A stretch of DNA of 64,000 bases from Streptococcus suis (lineage in GTDB: Bacteria > Bacillota > Bacilli > Lactobacillales > Streptococcaceae): NCBI GenBank assembly GCA_024583055.1, contig CP102145.1, positions 1,302,001 through 1,366,000 on the forward strand. The letters run 5' to 3'. Position 1 is the stretch's first letter, and each line of letters begins with the position of its first letter. Below the pieces are notes generated by a model, which saw nothing but the letters and a program-made list of their open reading frames with translations, did no database searches and had not been told where the DNA came from. Shown here one piece after another: positions 18,103-26,496 of the stretch. The position numbers and the translations under genes were made by a program.

Positions 18103-18516
18103 TTAATTTTCAGCTGCTTTTTTCAAGGCAAGGAGTAGACTGATAATACCAACTGAAACCAGGATATGGCTGATACCTGCCAAGCCTGCAATACTAGCAT
18201 TGACGGCTTTTGACAAATCCATTTCTAGAACCTGAGTCATCCCGCGGACAGCCAGCATGATAGCAGAAAGAGGCAAGCCGATGTAGTAGGTCACTAGGAA
18301 GACACGAAAAGACTTGATTTTTTCCAGTTCATGGCGCTGGGCAAAGAGCGCCACAATCATAAAGAGGAACATGCCCAATGTAAACAGGTGGGTGTGAACC
18401 AAATTAAGAGATGTCTGACCAGTAAAACCGGTTAATTTGATGATCTCACGGTAAGCAAGGCCGCTAAGAAGGCCTGCAATAGCATAGATTAAGGCGATGT
18501 TGATGTATTTTTTCAT
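18103..18516 (-). CDS. DUF2871 family membrane protein
   Basis: A 137-residue protein with four hydrophobic helices and the family pattern AGLAYREIIKLTGFTGQTSL followed by LVHTHLFTLGMFLFM, where the HTH histidines are conserved. The family is uncharacterised. It begins 12 bases after the hisS stop and is probably cotranscribed with it. Confidence 0.75.
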   Translation of the reverse strand: MKKYINIALIYAIAGLLSGLAYREIIKLTGFTGQTSLNLVHTHLFTLGMFLFMIVALFAQRHELEKIKSFRVFLVTYYIGLPLSAIMLAVRGMTQVLEMDLSKAVNASIAGLAGISHILVSVGIISLLLALKKAAEN

Positions 18517-18528
18517 CCTCTACCTCCC

Positions 18529-19812
18529 CTACTCTGCTCCAAGTTCTGGCAAGAGGCTGGCAAAATCATTTTTGATGGTGTCCAGGCTAGTCTTGACTTC
18601 CTGGCGGGTCTGATTATTCTTGACAGTAATCTGGCTGCTTTCCAGCTCGCTTCCACCAAGGGTGATGATGTATTTGGCACCAAAGACATCCGCAGACTTA
18701 AATTGAGCCTTGAGCTTGCGGTCTAGGTAATCACGCTCGGCAGACAGGCCTTGCTTGCGGAGGGCTTGAACCAGCTCCAAAGCTCCGCCATTGGCCTCCT
18801 GACCCAAAACAGCGATATAAACATCCAGAGACTGGTCAATCGGCAGCTCAATTTCCTGCTTGTCAAGGACCAAAATCAGACGCTCAATCCCCATACCAAA
18901 GCCAATACCTGGTGTCTCAGGTCCATCGAAATAACTGACCAAGCCGTCATAGCGACCACCAGCACAGATAGTCAAATCATTGCCCCCCACCTCGGTGATG
19001 AACTCGAAAATGGTATGGTTGTAATAGTCCAAACCGCGAACCATATTCGTGTCAATGACATAGGTGATACCCAGGCTGTCCAACATAGACTGGACCCCTT
19101 CAAAGTAGGCCGCGCTCTCTTCATCCAAGTAATCCAAGATGGACGGAGCATTTTCAACTGCCGCCTTGTCCTCTTTTTCCTTGGAATCCAGCACGCGCAA
19201 AGGATTTTCCTCCAAACGGCGCTGGCTATCCTTGGACAACTGGTCCTTGAGCGGTGTCAGATAATCAATCAAGGCCTGGCGATAGGCCGCACGACTCTCT
19301 GGATTTCCCAGGCTGTTAAGGTGAAGGGTGATGTTTTGAATCCCTAGTTCCTCAAAGAAATGATAGGCCATGGCCATGATTTCCACATCCGTCGCAGGAT
19401 TGTTGGAACCAAAACACTCCACACCAATCTGGTGGAACTGGCGCAGACGACCAGCCTGAGGACGCTCATAACGGAACATTGGGCCCATGTAGTAAAACTT
19501 GCTTGGCTTTTGCACTTCTGGAGCAAACAACTTGTTTTCCACATACGAACGAACCACCGGGGCGGTCCCTTCCGGACGAAGGGTAATATGGCGGTCGCCC
19601 TTATCATAGAAGTCATACATTTCCTTGGTCACGATGTCCGTCGTGTCGCCAACAGAACGGCTGATAACCTCGTAATGCTCAAAAATCGGCGTGCGAATCT
19701 CTGCGTAATTGTATCGCTTAAAAATACTGCGGGCAAAGCCTTCCACATACTGCCACTTGACCGTATCCTGTGGCAATAGATCCTGGGTTCCCTTAGGTTT
19801 TTGAAGTTTCAT
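18529..19812 (-). CDS. hisS: Histidyl-tRNA synthetase
   Basis: A class II aminoacyl-tRNA synthetase of 427 residues. Motif 1 lies in the [17 protein letters not shown] region, motif 2 in [16 protein letters not shown] near 110, the histidine-specific loop is [12 protein letters not shown] near 262, and motif 3 is [11 protein letters not shown] near 310. The C-terminal anticodon-binding domain spans about 330-427. The N-terminus [14 protein letters not shown] is canonical, supporting the start at 19812. DUF2871 follows closely on the same strand. Confidence 0.97.
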   Translation of the reverse strand: MKLQKPKGTQDLLPQDTVKWQYVEGFARSIFKRYNYAEIRTPIFEHYEVISRSVGDTTDIVTKEMYDFYDKGDRHITLRPEGTAPVVRSYVENKLFAPEVQKPSKFYYMGPMFRYERPQAGRLRQFHQIGVECFGSNNPATDVEIMAMAYHFFEELGIQNITLHLNSLGNPESRAAYRQALIDYLTPLKDQLSKDSQRRLEENPLRVLDSKEKEDKAAVENAPSILDYLDEESAAYFEGVQSMLDSLGITYVIDTNMVRGLDYYNHTIFEFITEVGGNDLTICAGGRYDGLVSYFDGPETPGIGFGMGIERLILVLDKQEIELPIDQSLDVYIAVLGQEANGGALELVQALRKQGLSAERDYLDRKLKAQFKSADVFGAKYIITLGGSELESSQITVKNNQTRQEVKTSLDTIKNDFASLLPELGAE

Positions 19813-19884
19813 CTCGTCTCTCGTTTCTACAGTTTGTTTCCTATTTTACCATATTCCCAGGCTTTTTGGAAATGGCAGAGCGAG

Positions 19885-19914
19885 CAAAAAACCATGTCTG
19901 CTTGACACGGTTTC
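19885..19914 (-). terminator. Terminator of the DUF4230 gene
   Basis: On the minus strand GGAAACCGTGTC and GACATGGTTTTTT pair, a strong hairpin with a T-run directly after the stop codon. Confidence 0.8.
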
Positions 19915-19919
19915 CACTG

Positions 19920-20621
19920 CTATTTCTTATCAACGATGACAAAGTTGAGGTCATCCAGAGATAAATCAACTTCTAACTTTTCATCGGAATTTAAATTGAG
20001 TAGACTTTCAAGAGAATTTTCCGCAAAGCCGACCACCTTTTCCTGACGTTCAGCGTCATTCAGGACATACTCACTGGTCTTGTAAATTGCCTCCTGGGAC
20101 TTGTCCGACAGAAATTCTTGCGCCTTTTGTCCGGCAGTAAAGACATCGACAGCCTTGTCAATCAAACCATTGCTATTATTGGAAATCTTGATTTCCCCAT
20201 GTTGCTGGGAGTCCACCTCAACAGTCAGAGAATTTTGGAAGGTCAAGGTATTGTCCTCAATGCGAATATCATCCTTGGTCAAGCCTTCCAAATCTAGCTT
20301 AAACTCGGTCTGAACAGGAATCTCGACCGACATTTCTCGTCCAACAAAGAGCTTGGTGATAGGCTCTGTCCAGTCTGGCCACTCCTTCATTTTTTTGTTT
20401 TCAAAGGTATGATTGGCAGTCGTTTCCACATCTGCACCTGCCACGATCAGCTTGGTCTCCTGCTCAAACCGCTTGATGACAAATTCATACTGGACCGTAT
20501 GAGTGCCTCGGAACCAGGCAAAGATGCTATTTCTAAACCAGATGACACCAATTACTAAGACCAATAAAACAACCAAGAGGCTCGCCAACTTTTTAGCAAA
20601 AAATTTTCCAACTGTCTTCAT
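19920..20621 (-). CDS. DUF4230 domain protein, membrane anchored
   Basis: A 233-residue protein with one N-terminal membrane helix at about 13-32 (LASLLVVLLVLVIGVIWF), then an extracellular domain (about 45-230) of the DUF4230 type. Two stretches of alternating hydrophobic strands with VIKRFEQETKLIVAGADVET and AEVDLSLDDLNFVIVD-like patterns are visible. The function is unknown. It stands between hisS and a MITE-like element, with its own terminator. The -10/-35 upstream is not clear. Confidence 0.75.
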   Translation of the reverse strand: MKTVGKFFAKKLASLLVVLLVLVIGVIWFRNSIFAWFRGTHTVQYEFVIKRFEQETKLIVAGADVETTANHTFENKKMKEWPDWTEPITKLFVGREMSVEIPVQTEFKLDLEGLTKDDIRIEDNTLTFQNSLTVEVDSQQHGEIKISNNSNGLIDKAVDVFTAGQKAQEFLSDKSQEAIYKTSEYVLNDAERQEKVVGFAENSLESLLNLNSDEKLEVDLSLDDLNFVIVDKK

Positions 20622-20750
20622 ACAGTTCTCCTTAAAAGTAGTTAATATGGATTTCTCCTCGCAACAATTATATATATGTCACATCAAGTATTTTCTGATG
20701 TTATTGTAAAAAATTTTGCCAACCTGTGCAAGTCCTTTTCCCCGTAAAGA

Positions 20751-20772
20751 AAAAGCGGTTTGCACCACTTTT
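20751..20772 (-). terminator. Terminator of the PTS gene
   Basis: On the minus strand AAAAGTGGT and ACCGCTTTTT pair. It lies immediately beyond MITE-like copy 2, which separates it from the PTS stop codon. Within 20622-20930 the remainder is the leader of the DUF4230 gene. Confidence 0.7.
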
Positions 20773-20773
20773 A

Positions 20774-20930
20774 GGATCTGTGCTTACTAGTGAGGTACAT
20801 TTAGATATGAGATAGTTTTTTGCAAGTCAAGGCCGTTTGAGCTGGAATACTGACTGTATTTCGAGAAAAACAACGCTGAGTGGCAGAAAACTAGCCTTAG
20901 CTAAAAGTGCCGAACAGTGAATACTGGTTC
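20774..20930. mobile_element. Inverted-repeat element (MITE-like), copy 2
   Basis: A 157-bp relative of the element at 5424-5583, sharing the internal block around GGCCGTTTGAGCTGGAATAC and the right end TGAATACTGGTTC. The left end has drifted (GGATCTGTGCTTAC). TTA flanks both sides (20771-20773 and 20931-20933), consistent with a 3-bp duplication. The right-hand TTA is the stop codon (TAA) of the PTS gene. Confidence 0.8.
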
Positions 20931-22232
20931 TTAATCTTCCTTATAGAGAACAAAGGTCACCACAAAGGAAATCAGAACGGAAATGACCAGGCCGGCTACC
21001 GCTGTATAAAAATACTTGAGCGTGTCCTCACCGATATAGGCAGCAATGGTCAGAAGCCCTGGAGAACCACCAGAAAAGTTGCGAGCCCCCATAATCCCCA
21101 TAAAGAAACCACCAATACCACCGGCAACCATGGTCCCAATCAAGGCAGGACAGTGACGCAGGGTCACACCATACAGGGCAGGCTCTGTGATACCAAAAAT
21201 CGCGGTAATACCAGCCGATGAAGCCAAGGCACGCTTATTGACATCCTTCGTTTTCAGTGCAATAGCTAAAGCTGCCCCACCCTGGGCCACATTGGACGGA
21301 AACATGCCAGGCTGAGCGATGGTATAATAGCCAATGGTCATGCGGTTGTTGATGCCAATCGATACTAGACCGTAGTGGGTACCAGTCATCACCAAGAAAG
21401 GCGACACTGTTCCTACAATAGTTGGCACAACCCAAGGACCAAATTCTTCCAACCAGAGGAAGAAGGTACCCAGCCAATTGCCCACAATAGCACCAAGCGG
21501 CCCCAGCACAATCAGAGTAACCAGGGCAGTCACCAGAGTTGTCAAGAGTGGAACAGAGAAGAATTTGATAGCCTTGGGCGAAATCTTATCCGCAACTCTT
21601 TCCACATAGCTCATGAACCATACTGCTAAAATTACCGGAATAACGGTCGAAGAGTAGCTTGATAGGGTAATCGGAATGGAGAAGAAATTCAGACCCGTCC
21701 CAGCCTCCTTGCCCGCTGTCACCAAGGCCACAAAGTTAGGGTGGAGCAAAATCGCCCCGATTAACATCCCCAGCTGCTGATTGGTCTTAAACTGTCGGGC
21801 AGCCGAGCCGCCAAGAAAGATAGGCAGGAAGAAGAAACCAGCATCCCCAATAAAGTTGAGAATTTGATAGTTGGTATCATCAGCAGCCACCACACCAAAC
21901 ACCGTCAGCAAGGATAGCACAGCCTTGATCATCCCGGCTGCCGTAATGACCGGCAAAATCGGGGTAAAGATACCTGAGATAGTAGCCAGAACAGTCGCAA
22001 AAATTCCATGCTTGCTCGAAGCTTCTTGGTCTGCGACTACTTGTTCTTCCAAATCCTCTGCCAAAGGACGATAGACCTGGGCCACGTCATTTCCGATAAC
22101 AACTTGGAATTGACCACCCTTGTCAATCACACCCAAAACACCCTCTAACTGTTCCAGGCCAGCTTGGTCTGCCTTAGACTTATCCACCAAGGTAAAACGC
22201 AGGCGTGTCGCACAATGGGTCAGACTGGACAC
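20931..22232 (-). CDS. PTS EIIBC, glucose/beta-glucoside type, start codon apparently lost
   Basis: A phosphotransferase permease with an N-terminal IIB domain (LTHCATRLRF, the cysteine being the phosphorylation site) and a IIC membrane domain from about residue 80, with the conserved GGSAARQFKTNQQLG and FGITEPALYG motifs. There is no IIA domain; many such systems use IIA-Glc in trans. Homology to the normal N-terminus extends upstream to about 22286 (HRDLGRAILEGVGGKANV), but no ATG, GTG or TTG is found there; only a GTG at 22232 remains, which would delete about 17 residues of IIB. The sugar cannot be read with certainty. The gene may be impaired. Confidence 0.7.
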   Translation of the reverse strand: MSSLTHCATRLRFTLVDKSKADQAGLEQLEGVLGVIDKGGQFQVVIGNDVAQVYRPLAEDLEEQVVADQEASSKHGIFATVLATISGIFTPILPVITAAGMIKAVLSLLTVFGVVAADDTNYQILNFIGDAGFFFLPIFLGGSAARQFKTNQQLGMLIGAILLHPNFVALVTAGKEAGTGLNFFSIPITLSSYSSTVIPVILAVWFMSYVERVADKISPKAIKFFSVPLLTTLVTALVTLIVLGPLGAIVGNWLGTFFLWLEEFGPWVVPTIVGTVSPFLVMTGTHYGLVSIGINNRMTIGYYTIAQPGMFPSNVAQGGAALAIALKTKDVNKRALASSAGITAIFGITEPALYGVTLRHCPALIGTMVAGGIGGFFMGIMGARNFSGGSPGLLTIAAYIGEDTLKYFYTAVAGLVISVLISFVVTFVLYKED

Positions 22233-22308
22233 ATTGGCCTTGCCTCCTACACCTTCTAAAATCGCTCTTCCTAAATCCCTATGACTCCTCCTATCTCCTT
22301 TTTCTCTC

Positions 22309-23424
22309 CTAATTTCCCCAGACCTTGTCCGTAATCGTCTTAATCAATTGTAATTTTTTCCACTCGTCTTCCTCAGTCAGAATATTTCCTTCTTCCGTAG
22401 AAGCAAAGCCGCACTGGGTTGAGATGCCAATGTTCTTGAGTGGAATCAATTTCGCTGCTTCTTCAATACGGGCAACCACCGCGTCAATATCCTCTAACTG
22501 AGGATTTTTAGATGTAATCACACCCAGCACCAATTCGACATTCTCACGGCCATTCCAGATGTCCACAATCGGTGAAAAACCTCCTGAACGCTCATCGTCA
22601 TATTCTAAGAAGAAGATATCATAGTTGAGTTGGCCCAGATACTTGGCAACCGTCTGGTAGCTTCCTTCAAAAAGGTAGGTTGACTTGAAGTTGCCTCGAC
22701 AGATATGGGTCGCCACCGTCAAATCCTCTGGCAGGCCCTCCAAGGCCTTATTGATCACGTAGACATCATCTTCAGCAATCTGCTCAAATTCCGCCCGTTT
22801 TTCCTGTTGGTCATGATAGGTCTCCAATTGCTGAATCAAATAAGCCCAGGTTGTGTCGTCCAATTGAACATAGCGGGCACCCAGATCATAAAAATGCTGA
22901 ATGGTATCATGATAGGCTTTTGCCAAACCGTCTAGGAAATCACTCCAATTTTCGTAGTAATCCGCATAGAGATCGCTGCGATGGTCACGCTTGATAACCA
23001 GTGACGGGCTTGGAATAGTCACCTTTGGCGTAACTCCCTCAGGCACGATAGACTGAAGGTATTGGAAATCACGGTAAAACGGGTGGTCTGGATTTTCAAC
23101 TACCTTGCCATTGAGGCGGACATTGGTCGTGCGAGTCTTAGCCCCGTGAAACTTGTAAGAATCCTCCTGCAAGTAAGCTTCGAACCCTGTCAATTCCCAG
23201 AGGAAGTCCAGGTGCCACCAAGAACGGCCGAACTCACCGTCAGAAACTACCTTGAGCCCATTGTCAACCTGGTGATGGACCAATTCAGCGACCAATTTGT
23301 CCTGAATAGCGAGCAGGTCTTCGTGGCTGATTTTGCCTTGGGCAAATTGCTCACGGGCATCCTTCAAAGCTTGTGGACGAAGATAAGAACCGACATGATC
23401 GAAATGGTAATGTGTTTTTGACAT
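22309..23424 (-). CDS. MetE-like cobalamin-independent methyltransferase (YxjG/YxjH type)
   Basis: A 371-residue protein corresponding to the C-terminal catalytic half of MetE. It has HFDHVGSYLRP at the start, VVSDGEFGRSWWHLDFLW near 60, QLDDTTWAYLI near 190, HICRGN near 240, and CGFASTEEGN near 345, where the His and Cys are zinc ligands of the family. It probably transfers a methyl group to homocysteine or a related thiol from an unknown donor. No metF neighbour is present. Upstream, two GATAGTTT stretches (near 23449 and 23509) resemble half-sites of methionine regulators, which is weak evidence. Confidence 0.8.
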   Translation of the reverse strand: MSKTHYHFDHVGSYLRPQALKDAREQFAQGKISHEDLLAIQDKLVAELVHHQVDNGLKVVSDGEFGRSWWHLDFLWELTGFEAYLQEDSYKFHGAKTRTTNVRLNGKVVENPDHPFYRDFQYLQSIVPEGVTPKVTIPSPSLVIKRDHRSDLYADYYENWSDFLDGLAKAYHDTIQHFYDLGARYVQLDDTTWAYLIQQLETYHDQQEKRAEFEQIAEDDVYVINKALEGLPEDLTVATHICRGNFKSTYLFEGSYQTVAKYLGQLNYDIFFLEYDDERSGGFSPIVDIWNGRENVELVLGVITSKNPQLEDIDAVVARIEEAAKLIPLKNIGISTQCGFASTEEGNILTEEDEWKKLQLIKTITDKVWGN

Positions 23425-23580
23425 AATGAAAACTCCTTGAAAAATTTTGATAGTTTCATTTTATTCCCAAAAGCTATAATTGTAAAATATATATTTTCTA
23501 TACATTTCGATAGTTTTTTGATATATCTGACCATTCACCTTGCTTGATGGCAAAAAATAGAAAAAAATCTGTCAAGTAAC

Positions 23581-23609
23581 TTTACTTTACAAAAAAGTTT
23601 TGATATACT
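23581..23609 (+). promoter_or_regulatory. Promoter of rpmF-rpmG
   Basis: TTTACT (23581-23586) and TATACT (23604-23609) with a 17-bp spacer, about 80 bases before rpmF. The leader is long for such a small gene. Confidence 0.7.
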
Positions 23610-23688
23610 GTTAAAGTTGGCGAAAGTCATACGCACTATTTTAGATTATAAGGGGCTAAGCCCTGATATTTAATGGAGGAAGAAAGAA

Positions 23689-23871
23689 ATGGCAGTACCT
23701 GCACGTCGCACTTCAAAAGCGAAGAAAAACAAACGTCGTACTCACTATAAAGTAGCAGCTCCAACTGTGAAATTTGATGAAACCACTGGAGATTACTCAC
23801 GTTCTCACCGTGTATCTTTGAAAGGATACTACAAAGGACGTAAAATCGCTAAAGCTGCTTCAGCTGAATAA
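23689..23871 (+). CDS. rpmF: 50S ribosomal protein L32
   Basis: A 60-residue basic protein of the large ribosomal subunit, with the typical start [19 protein letters not shown]. The CXXC zinc motifs of some L32 proteins are absent, so this is the zinc-independent form, as is usual in streptococci. The start has a strong GGAGGAAG site. rpmG follows after 15 bases. Confidence 0.97.
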
Positions 23872-23886
23872 TAGAAGGGAGATACC

Positions 23887-24036
23887 ATGCGCGTAAATAT
23901 TACACTTGAACACAAAGAATCTGGTGAGCGTTTGTACCTTACTTCAAAAAACAAACGTAACACTCCAGACCGTCTTCAATTGAAAAAATACTCACCAAAA
24001 TTGCGTAAGCACGTGATTTTTACTGAAGTTAAGTAA
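23887..24036 (+). CDS. rpmG: 50S ribosomal protein L33
   Basis: A 49-residue large-subunit protein ([17 protein letters not shown]... ending HVIFTEVK). It has no CXXC pairs, so it is the zinc-independent paralogue. The ribosome site GAAGGGAG precedes the ATG, and rpmF lies directly upstream in the same operon. The last six codons and following 54 bases reappear in degenerate form at 25463-25534, beyond the cadmium genes, indicating that its 3' end served as an integration site. Confidence 0.95.
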   Translation: MRVNITLEHKESGERLYLTSKNKRNTPDRLQLKKYSPKLRKHVIFTEVK

Positions 24037-24090
24037 GAGGTTCACTACACGTCATTAGACGTCAAAACATTGATTTAAAGCGATTTTTGA
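24019..24090 (+). repeat. Left att-like repeat at the 3' end of rpmG
   Basis: 72 bp starting within the rpmG coding end (TTTACTGA...) and including TTCACTACACGTCA and GCGATTTTTGA. An imperfect copy of equal length lies at 25463-25534. Together they bracket cadDX. Confidence 0.7.
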
Positions 24091-24172
24091 ATTTTTGAAG
24101 TTCACTACATTGCAGTATAAATCAATAAGAACTCTACCTTCTTAGATGAATATATCATTTGATATTGAAGTT

Positions 24173-24206
24173 AAGCCCTGCTATCATTTCGATGGCAGGG
24201 CTTTTT
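24173..24206 (+). terminator. Strong terminator, probably the native rpmG terminator
   Basis: AAGCCCTGCTATC and GATGGCAGGGCTT form a long stem followed by TTT. It is preceded by a second copy of TGAAGTTAAG (24166-24175), the same ten bases that end rpmG. Confidence 0.9.
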
Positions 24207-24253
24207 AATATTTGGTACACTAACTTCTTATCTATATTTTGGTGGATTTTAAG

Positions 24254-24306
24254 TTGACATCTACAAAGTTTAATGTTAAAATTCATTCAAAAATATATTT
24301 GAATGA
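24254..24306 (+). promoter_or_regulatory. cadDX promoter with CadC/ArsR-type operator
   Basis: TTGACA (24254-24259) and TAAAAT (24277-24282) are 17 bp apart. Directly downstream lies the perfect dyad TCATTCAAA-N6-TTTGAATGA (24283-24306). This matches the known operator style of CadC/CzrA repressors (ATTCAAA and TTTGAAT arms), so metal-free CadX should block transcription. Confidence 0.85.
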
Positions 24307-24314
24307 GGTGTTTA

Positions 24315-24929
24315 ATGATTCAAAATGTTGTTACTTCAATAATCCTGTATTCTGGGACAGCCGTAGACTTACTTATTATCCTAATGTTATTTTTTGCCAA
24401 AAGAAAAAGCAGAAAAGACATCATTAACATCTATTTAGGACAATTTCTAGGCTCTGTTAGTCTAATATTGCTAAGTTTGCTTTTTGCATTTGTCTTAGAT
24501 TATATTCCTAGTAAAGAGATTTTAGGTTTGCTCGGTTTGATTCCAATTTTCCTAGGCCTCAAAGTTTTGCTTTTAGGAGATTCTGATGGAGAAGCTATTG
24601 CCAAAGAAGGTTTGAGCAAAGATAATAAAAACCTGATTTTTCTAGTCGCTATGATTACTTTTGCAAGTTGTGGTGCTGACAATATTGGTGTCTTTGTCCC
24701 ATATTTTACTACCTTAAATTTAGCGAATTTGATAGTGACTTTACTTACTTTTCTAGTCATGATTTATCTCTTGGTTTTTTCTGCCCAAAAATTGGCACAA
24801 GTCCCTTCTGTTGGAGAAACTTTGGAAAAATATAGCAGATGGTTTATTGCCGTTGTTTATTTAGGATTGGGGATATATATCCTGATTGAAAACAACAGTT
24901 TTGACATGCTATGGACTGTGTTAGGCTAG
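24315..24929 (+). CDS. cadD: Cadmium resistance transporter CadD
   Basis: A 204-residue membrane protein with five to six hydrophobic helices, of the CadD family first known from staphylococcal plasmids. Recognisable parts are IILYSGTAVDLLIILMLFF at the start, GLLGLIPIFLGLKVLL near 75, and the central TFASCGADNIGVFVPYF, where the cysteine and aspartate are family-conserved. It exports cadmium (and possibly zinc) from the cell. The start at 24315 has GAGGTG upstream; a longer in-frame start overlaps the operator. cadX follows after 11 bases. Confidence 0.9.
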   Translation: MIQNVVTSIILYSGTAVDLLIILMLFFAKRKSRKDIINIYLGQFLGSVSLILLSLLFAFVLDYIPSKEILGLLGLIPIFLGLKVLLLGDSDGEAIAKEGLSKDNKNLIFLVAMITFASCGADNIGVFVPYFTTLNLANLIVTLLTFLVMIYLLVFSAQKLAQVPSVGETLEKYSRWFIAVVYLGLGIYILIENNSFDMLWTVLG

Positions 24930-24940
24930 GAGAAAATATT

Positions 24941-25279
24941 TTGAAAAAAGATAGTATCTGCCAAGTGAATGTTATAAATCAACAAAATGTTACAACCGCA
25001 ACGAACTACCTTGAAAAGGAAAAAGTCCAAAAATCACTTCGCATTTTATCAAAGTTTACCGATAATAAACAGATAAATATCATCTTTTATCTCCTTGCTG
25101 TTGAAGAACTCTGTGTCTGCGATATAGCCTGTTTACTAAATCTCAGTATGGCATCTGCCTCCCACCATCTTCGTAAACTAGCCAATCAAAACATCTTGGA
25201 CACTAGAAGAGAGGGGAAAATTATATATTATTTTATAAAAGATGAGGAAATTAGAGATTTTTTTAATCAACTAGGATAA
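24941..25279 (+). CDS. cadX: Cadmium-responsive ArsR-family repressor CadX/CadC
   Basis: A 112-residue winged-helix repressor. The metal-sensing cysteines C58 and C60 lie in ELCVCDIA, and C7 in the N-terminus, as in CadC; the recognition helix is SMASASHHLRKL. It is expected to bind the dyad upstream of cadD and release it on binding Cd or Zn. The best start is a TTG at 24941 with AGGAG eight bases before; an ATG-started longer version reaches back into cadD and has no good site. Directly after its stop the sequence changes to an apparent integrase remnant. Confidence 0.85.
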   Translation: MKKDSICQVNVINQQNVTTATNYLEKEKVQKSLRILSKFTDNKQINIIFYLLAVEELCVCDIACLLNLSMASASHHLRKLANQNILDTRREGKIIYYFIKDEEIRDFFNQLG

Positions 25280-25368
25280 CAATGGATACTTACGCTGAAT
25301 TAGCACCTCAACGAATGTTAGAAGCTGTGGGTATTTATCTTGATCAGATTGCTGAACTAACGCAATAA
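25279..25368 (+). pseudogene. Possible C-terminal remnant of a tyrosine integrase
   Basis: The frame TMDTYAELAPQRMLEAVGIY, about 30 residues to a stop at 25368, resembles the end of phage/ICE tyrosine recombinases, where the catalytic tyrosine sits in a TT.DTY.E context. The upstream part of the gene is missing: cadX ends at this point. It is followed by two ACTCTACC repeats and then the right rpmG-end copy, the usual arrangement of int next to attR. The rest of 25280-25605 holds these repeats and a terminator, with no intact gene. The identification is tentative. Confidence 0.45.
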
Positions 25369-25462
25369 CTACTCTACCATTCACTCTACCTTTTGCTAAG
25401 GAATATTACAAAAACGTTGATATATAAACGTTTCTAACAGCTAAAATAGACAATACTTAATC

Positions 25463-25534
25463 TTTACTGATGTGAAATAGGGATTCACTACACGTCAATA
25501 GACGGTAGAAACCTTGATTTTAAGCGATTTTTGA
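25463..25534 (+). repeat. Right att-like repeat carrying a second rpmG 3' end
   Basis: The sequence can be read as I-F-T-D-V-K-stop (25460-25480), a synonymous-level variant of the L33 ending I-F-T-E-V-K-stop, and the following TTCACTACACGTCA...GCGATTTTTGA also matches the left copy. One-base indels separate the two copies. Confidence 0.7.
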
Positions 25535-25547
25535 TCGGATAAGTAAT

Positions 25548-25582
25548 AAAACCCACTGGCTAATTAAAAGTCAGTGGGTTTT
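25548..25582. terminator. Bidirectional terminator
   Basis: AAAACCCACTG and CAGTGGGTTTTT arms around a 13-base loop. It closes the cad region on one side and the phosphoesterase gene on the other. Confidence 0.85.
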
Positions 25583-25605
25583 TGAGTGATTAGAAAGAAG
25601 TGAAG

Positions 25606-26445
25606 TTACGGATTAACAAGATCTACAATGATAATTTCTGGGCGATTAAAGAATCTTGGTACTCGTGTAGATTCTTTAGCCAGACCCCTGCTTACAATAA
25701 AATACGAATTTTCAACTTCATATAAACCACCTGCATATTTCGGAAGAAAACCTTGATTAGGCGCAAATACACCATTAACCAAATAAGGCACCCTCCATTG
25801 TCCTCCATGCGCATGACCAGATAACACTAAATCAAATCCATACTTTTGATAAGTATCAATTAGTTCTGGTCGGTGTGCTAGTAAAACTTGGAAGTCAGTG
25901 CTTATTTGCCTCCTTTTTATGTCTTCAAGTTGGTCTAGCAAATTCTCACTAGTATCATACTTTTGAAAATATTCAGGATCATCAATGCCTGAAATAGTGA
26001 TGGACTGCCCCCTTACATCAACTCTACTACTATTTCCAGATAATACAACCACATTCTGTTGTCTCAGATGTTCCAGCATCTGATCATATCGATTACTCCA
26101 TATTTCATGATTACCTGACACATAGTAAGTATGATTAAATTTTACTAGCCCGCTTAACAATTCTAGAGTTTTTCTGTCAGAAAGTTCATCATCAAAAATA
26201 TCTCCACCTAATAAAATGATATCTGGCTTTTCTTTCTCTAATGTTTCCAAGATTTGTATCTGATTTTTACCGTAATTTGATGAGTGTAAATCAGTAACTA
26301 GAGCAAGTCTGATTGGCTGAGATATTTTGGGACTAACAAGCCTGTAATGAGTTACTTGAAGCCGACTGTCAAAACCTAAAGCAAGAAAAATTAGGATACA
26401 AATAAAAACAAAGCATCGTGGCTTAATATTTTTTAGTTTTTTCAT
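25606..26445 (-). CDS. Metallophosphoesterase, membrane anchored (YkuE/YaeI-like)
   Basis: A 279-residue calcineurin-like phosphoesterase with an N-terminal membrane anchor (about 10-25). Metal-binding motifs in order are DLHSSNYG near 51, GGDIFDDE near 79, SGNHEIW near 108, and SGHAHGGQ near 212. The family acts on phosphodiesters including cell-envelope lipids in some members; the substrate here is unknown. It lies 51 bases downstream of lacX on the same strand with no terminator seen between, so it may be read from the lac operon. Confidence 0.85.
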   Translation of the reverse strand: MKKLKNIKPRCFVFICILIFLALGFDSRLQVTHYRLVSPKISQPIRLALVTDLHSSNYGKNQIQILETLEKEKPDIILLGGDIFDDELSDRKTLELLSGLVKFNHTYYVSGNHEIWSNRYDQMLEHLRQQNVVVLSGNSSRVDVRGQSITISGIDDPEYFQKYDTSENLLDQLEDIKRRQISTDFQVLLAHRPELIDTYQKYGFDLVLSGHAHGGQWRVPYLVNGVFAPNQGFLPKYAGGLYEVENSYFIVSRGLAKESTRVPRFFNRPEIIIVDLVNP

Positions 26446-26496
26446 TATTCGAACTATTTTAGCAAATTTCTGTAACGAACAAACATTTTCAAAAGG

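Noticed and set aside
18751..19347. A 198-codon open frame opposite hisS
   Set aside because: Antisense to a clear synthetase gene; no start signal or domain.
23440..23530. AT-rich GATAGTTT stretches before the MetE-like gene as a methionine-regulator operator
   Set aside because: Only half-sites match; no full inverted repeat was found, so no feature is listed.
24239..24427. A 62-codon open frame overlapping the cad promoter and cadD
   Set aside because: It covers the operator and reads cadD in another frame, with no ribosome site.
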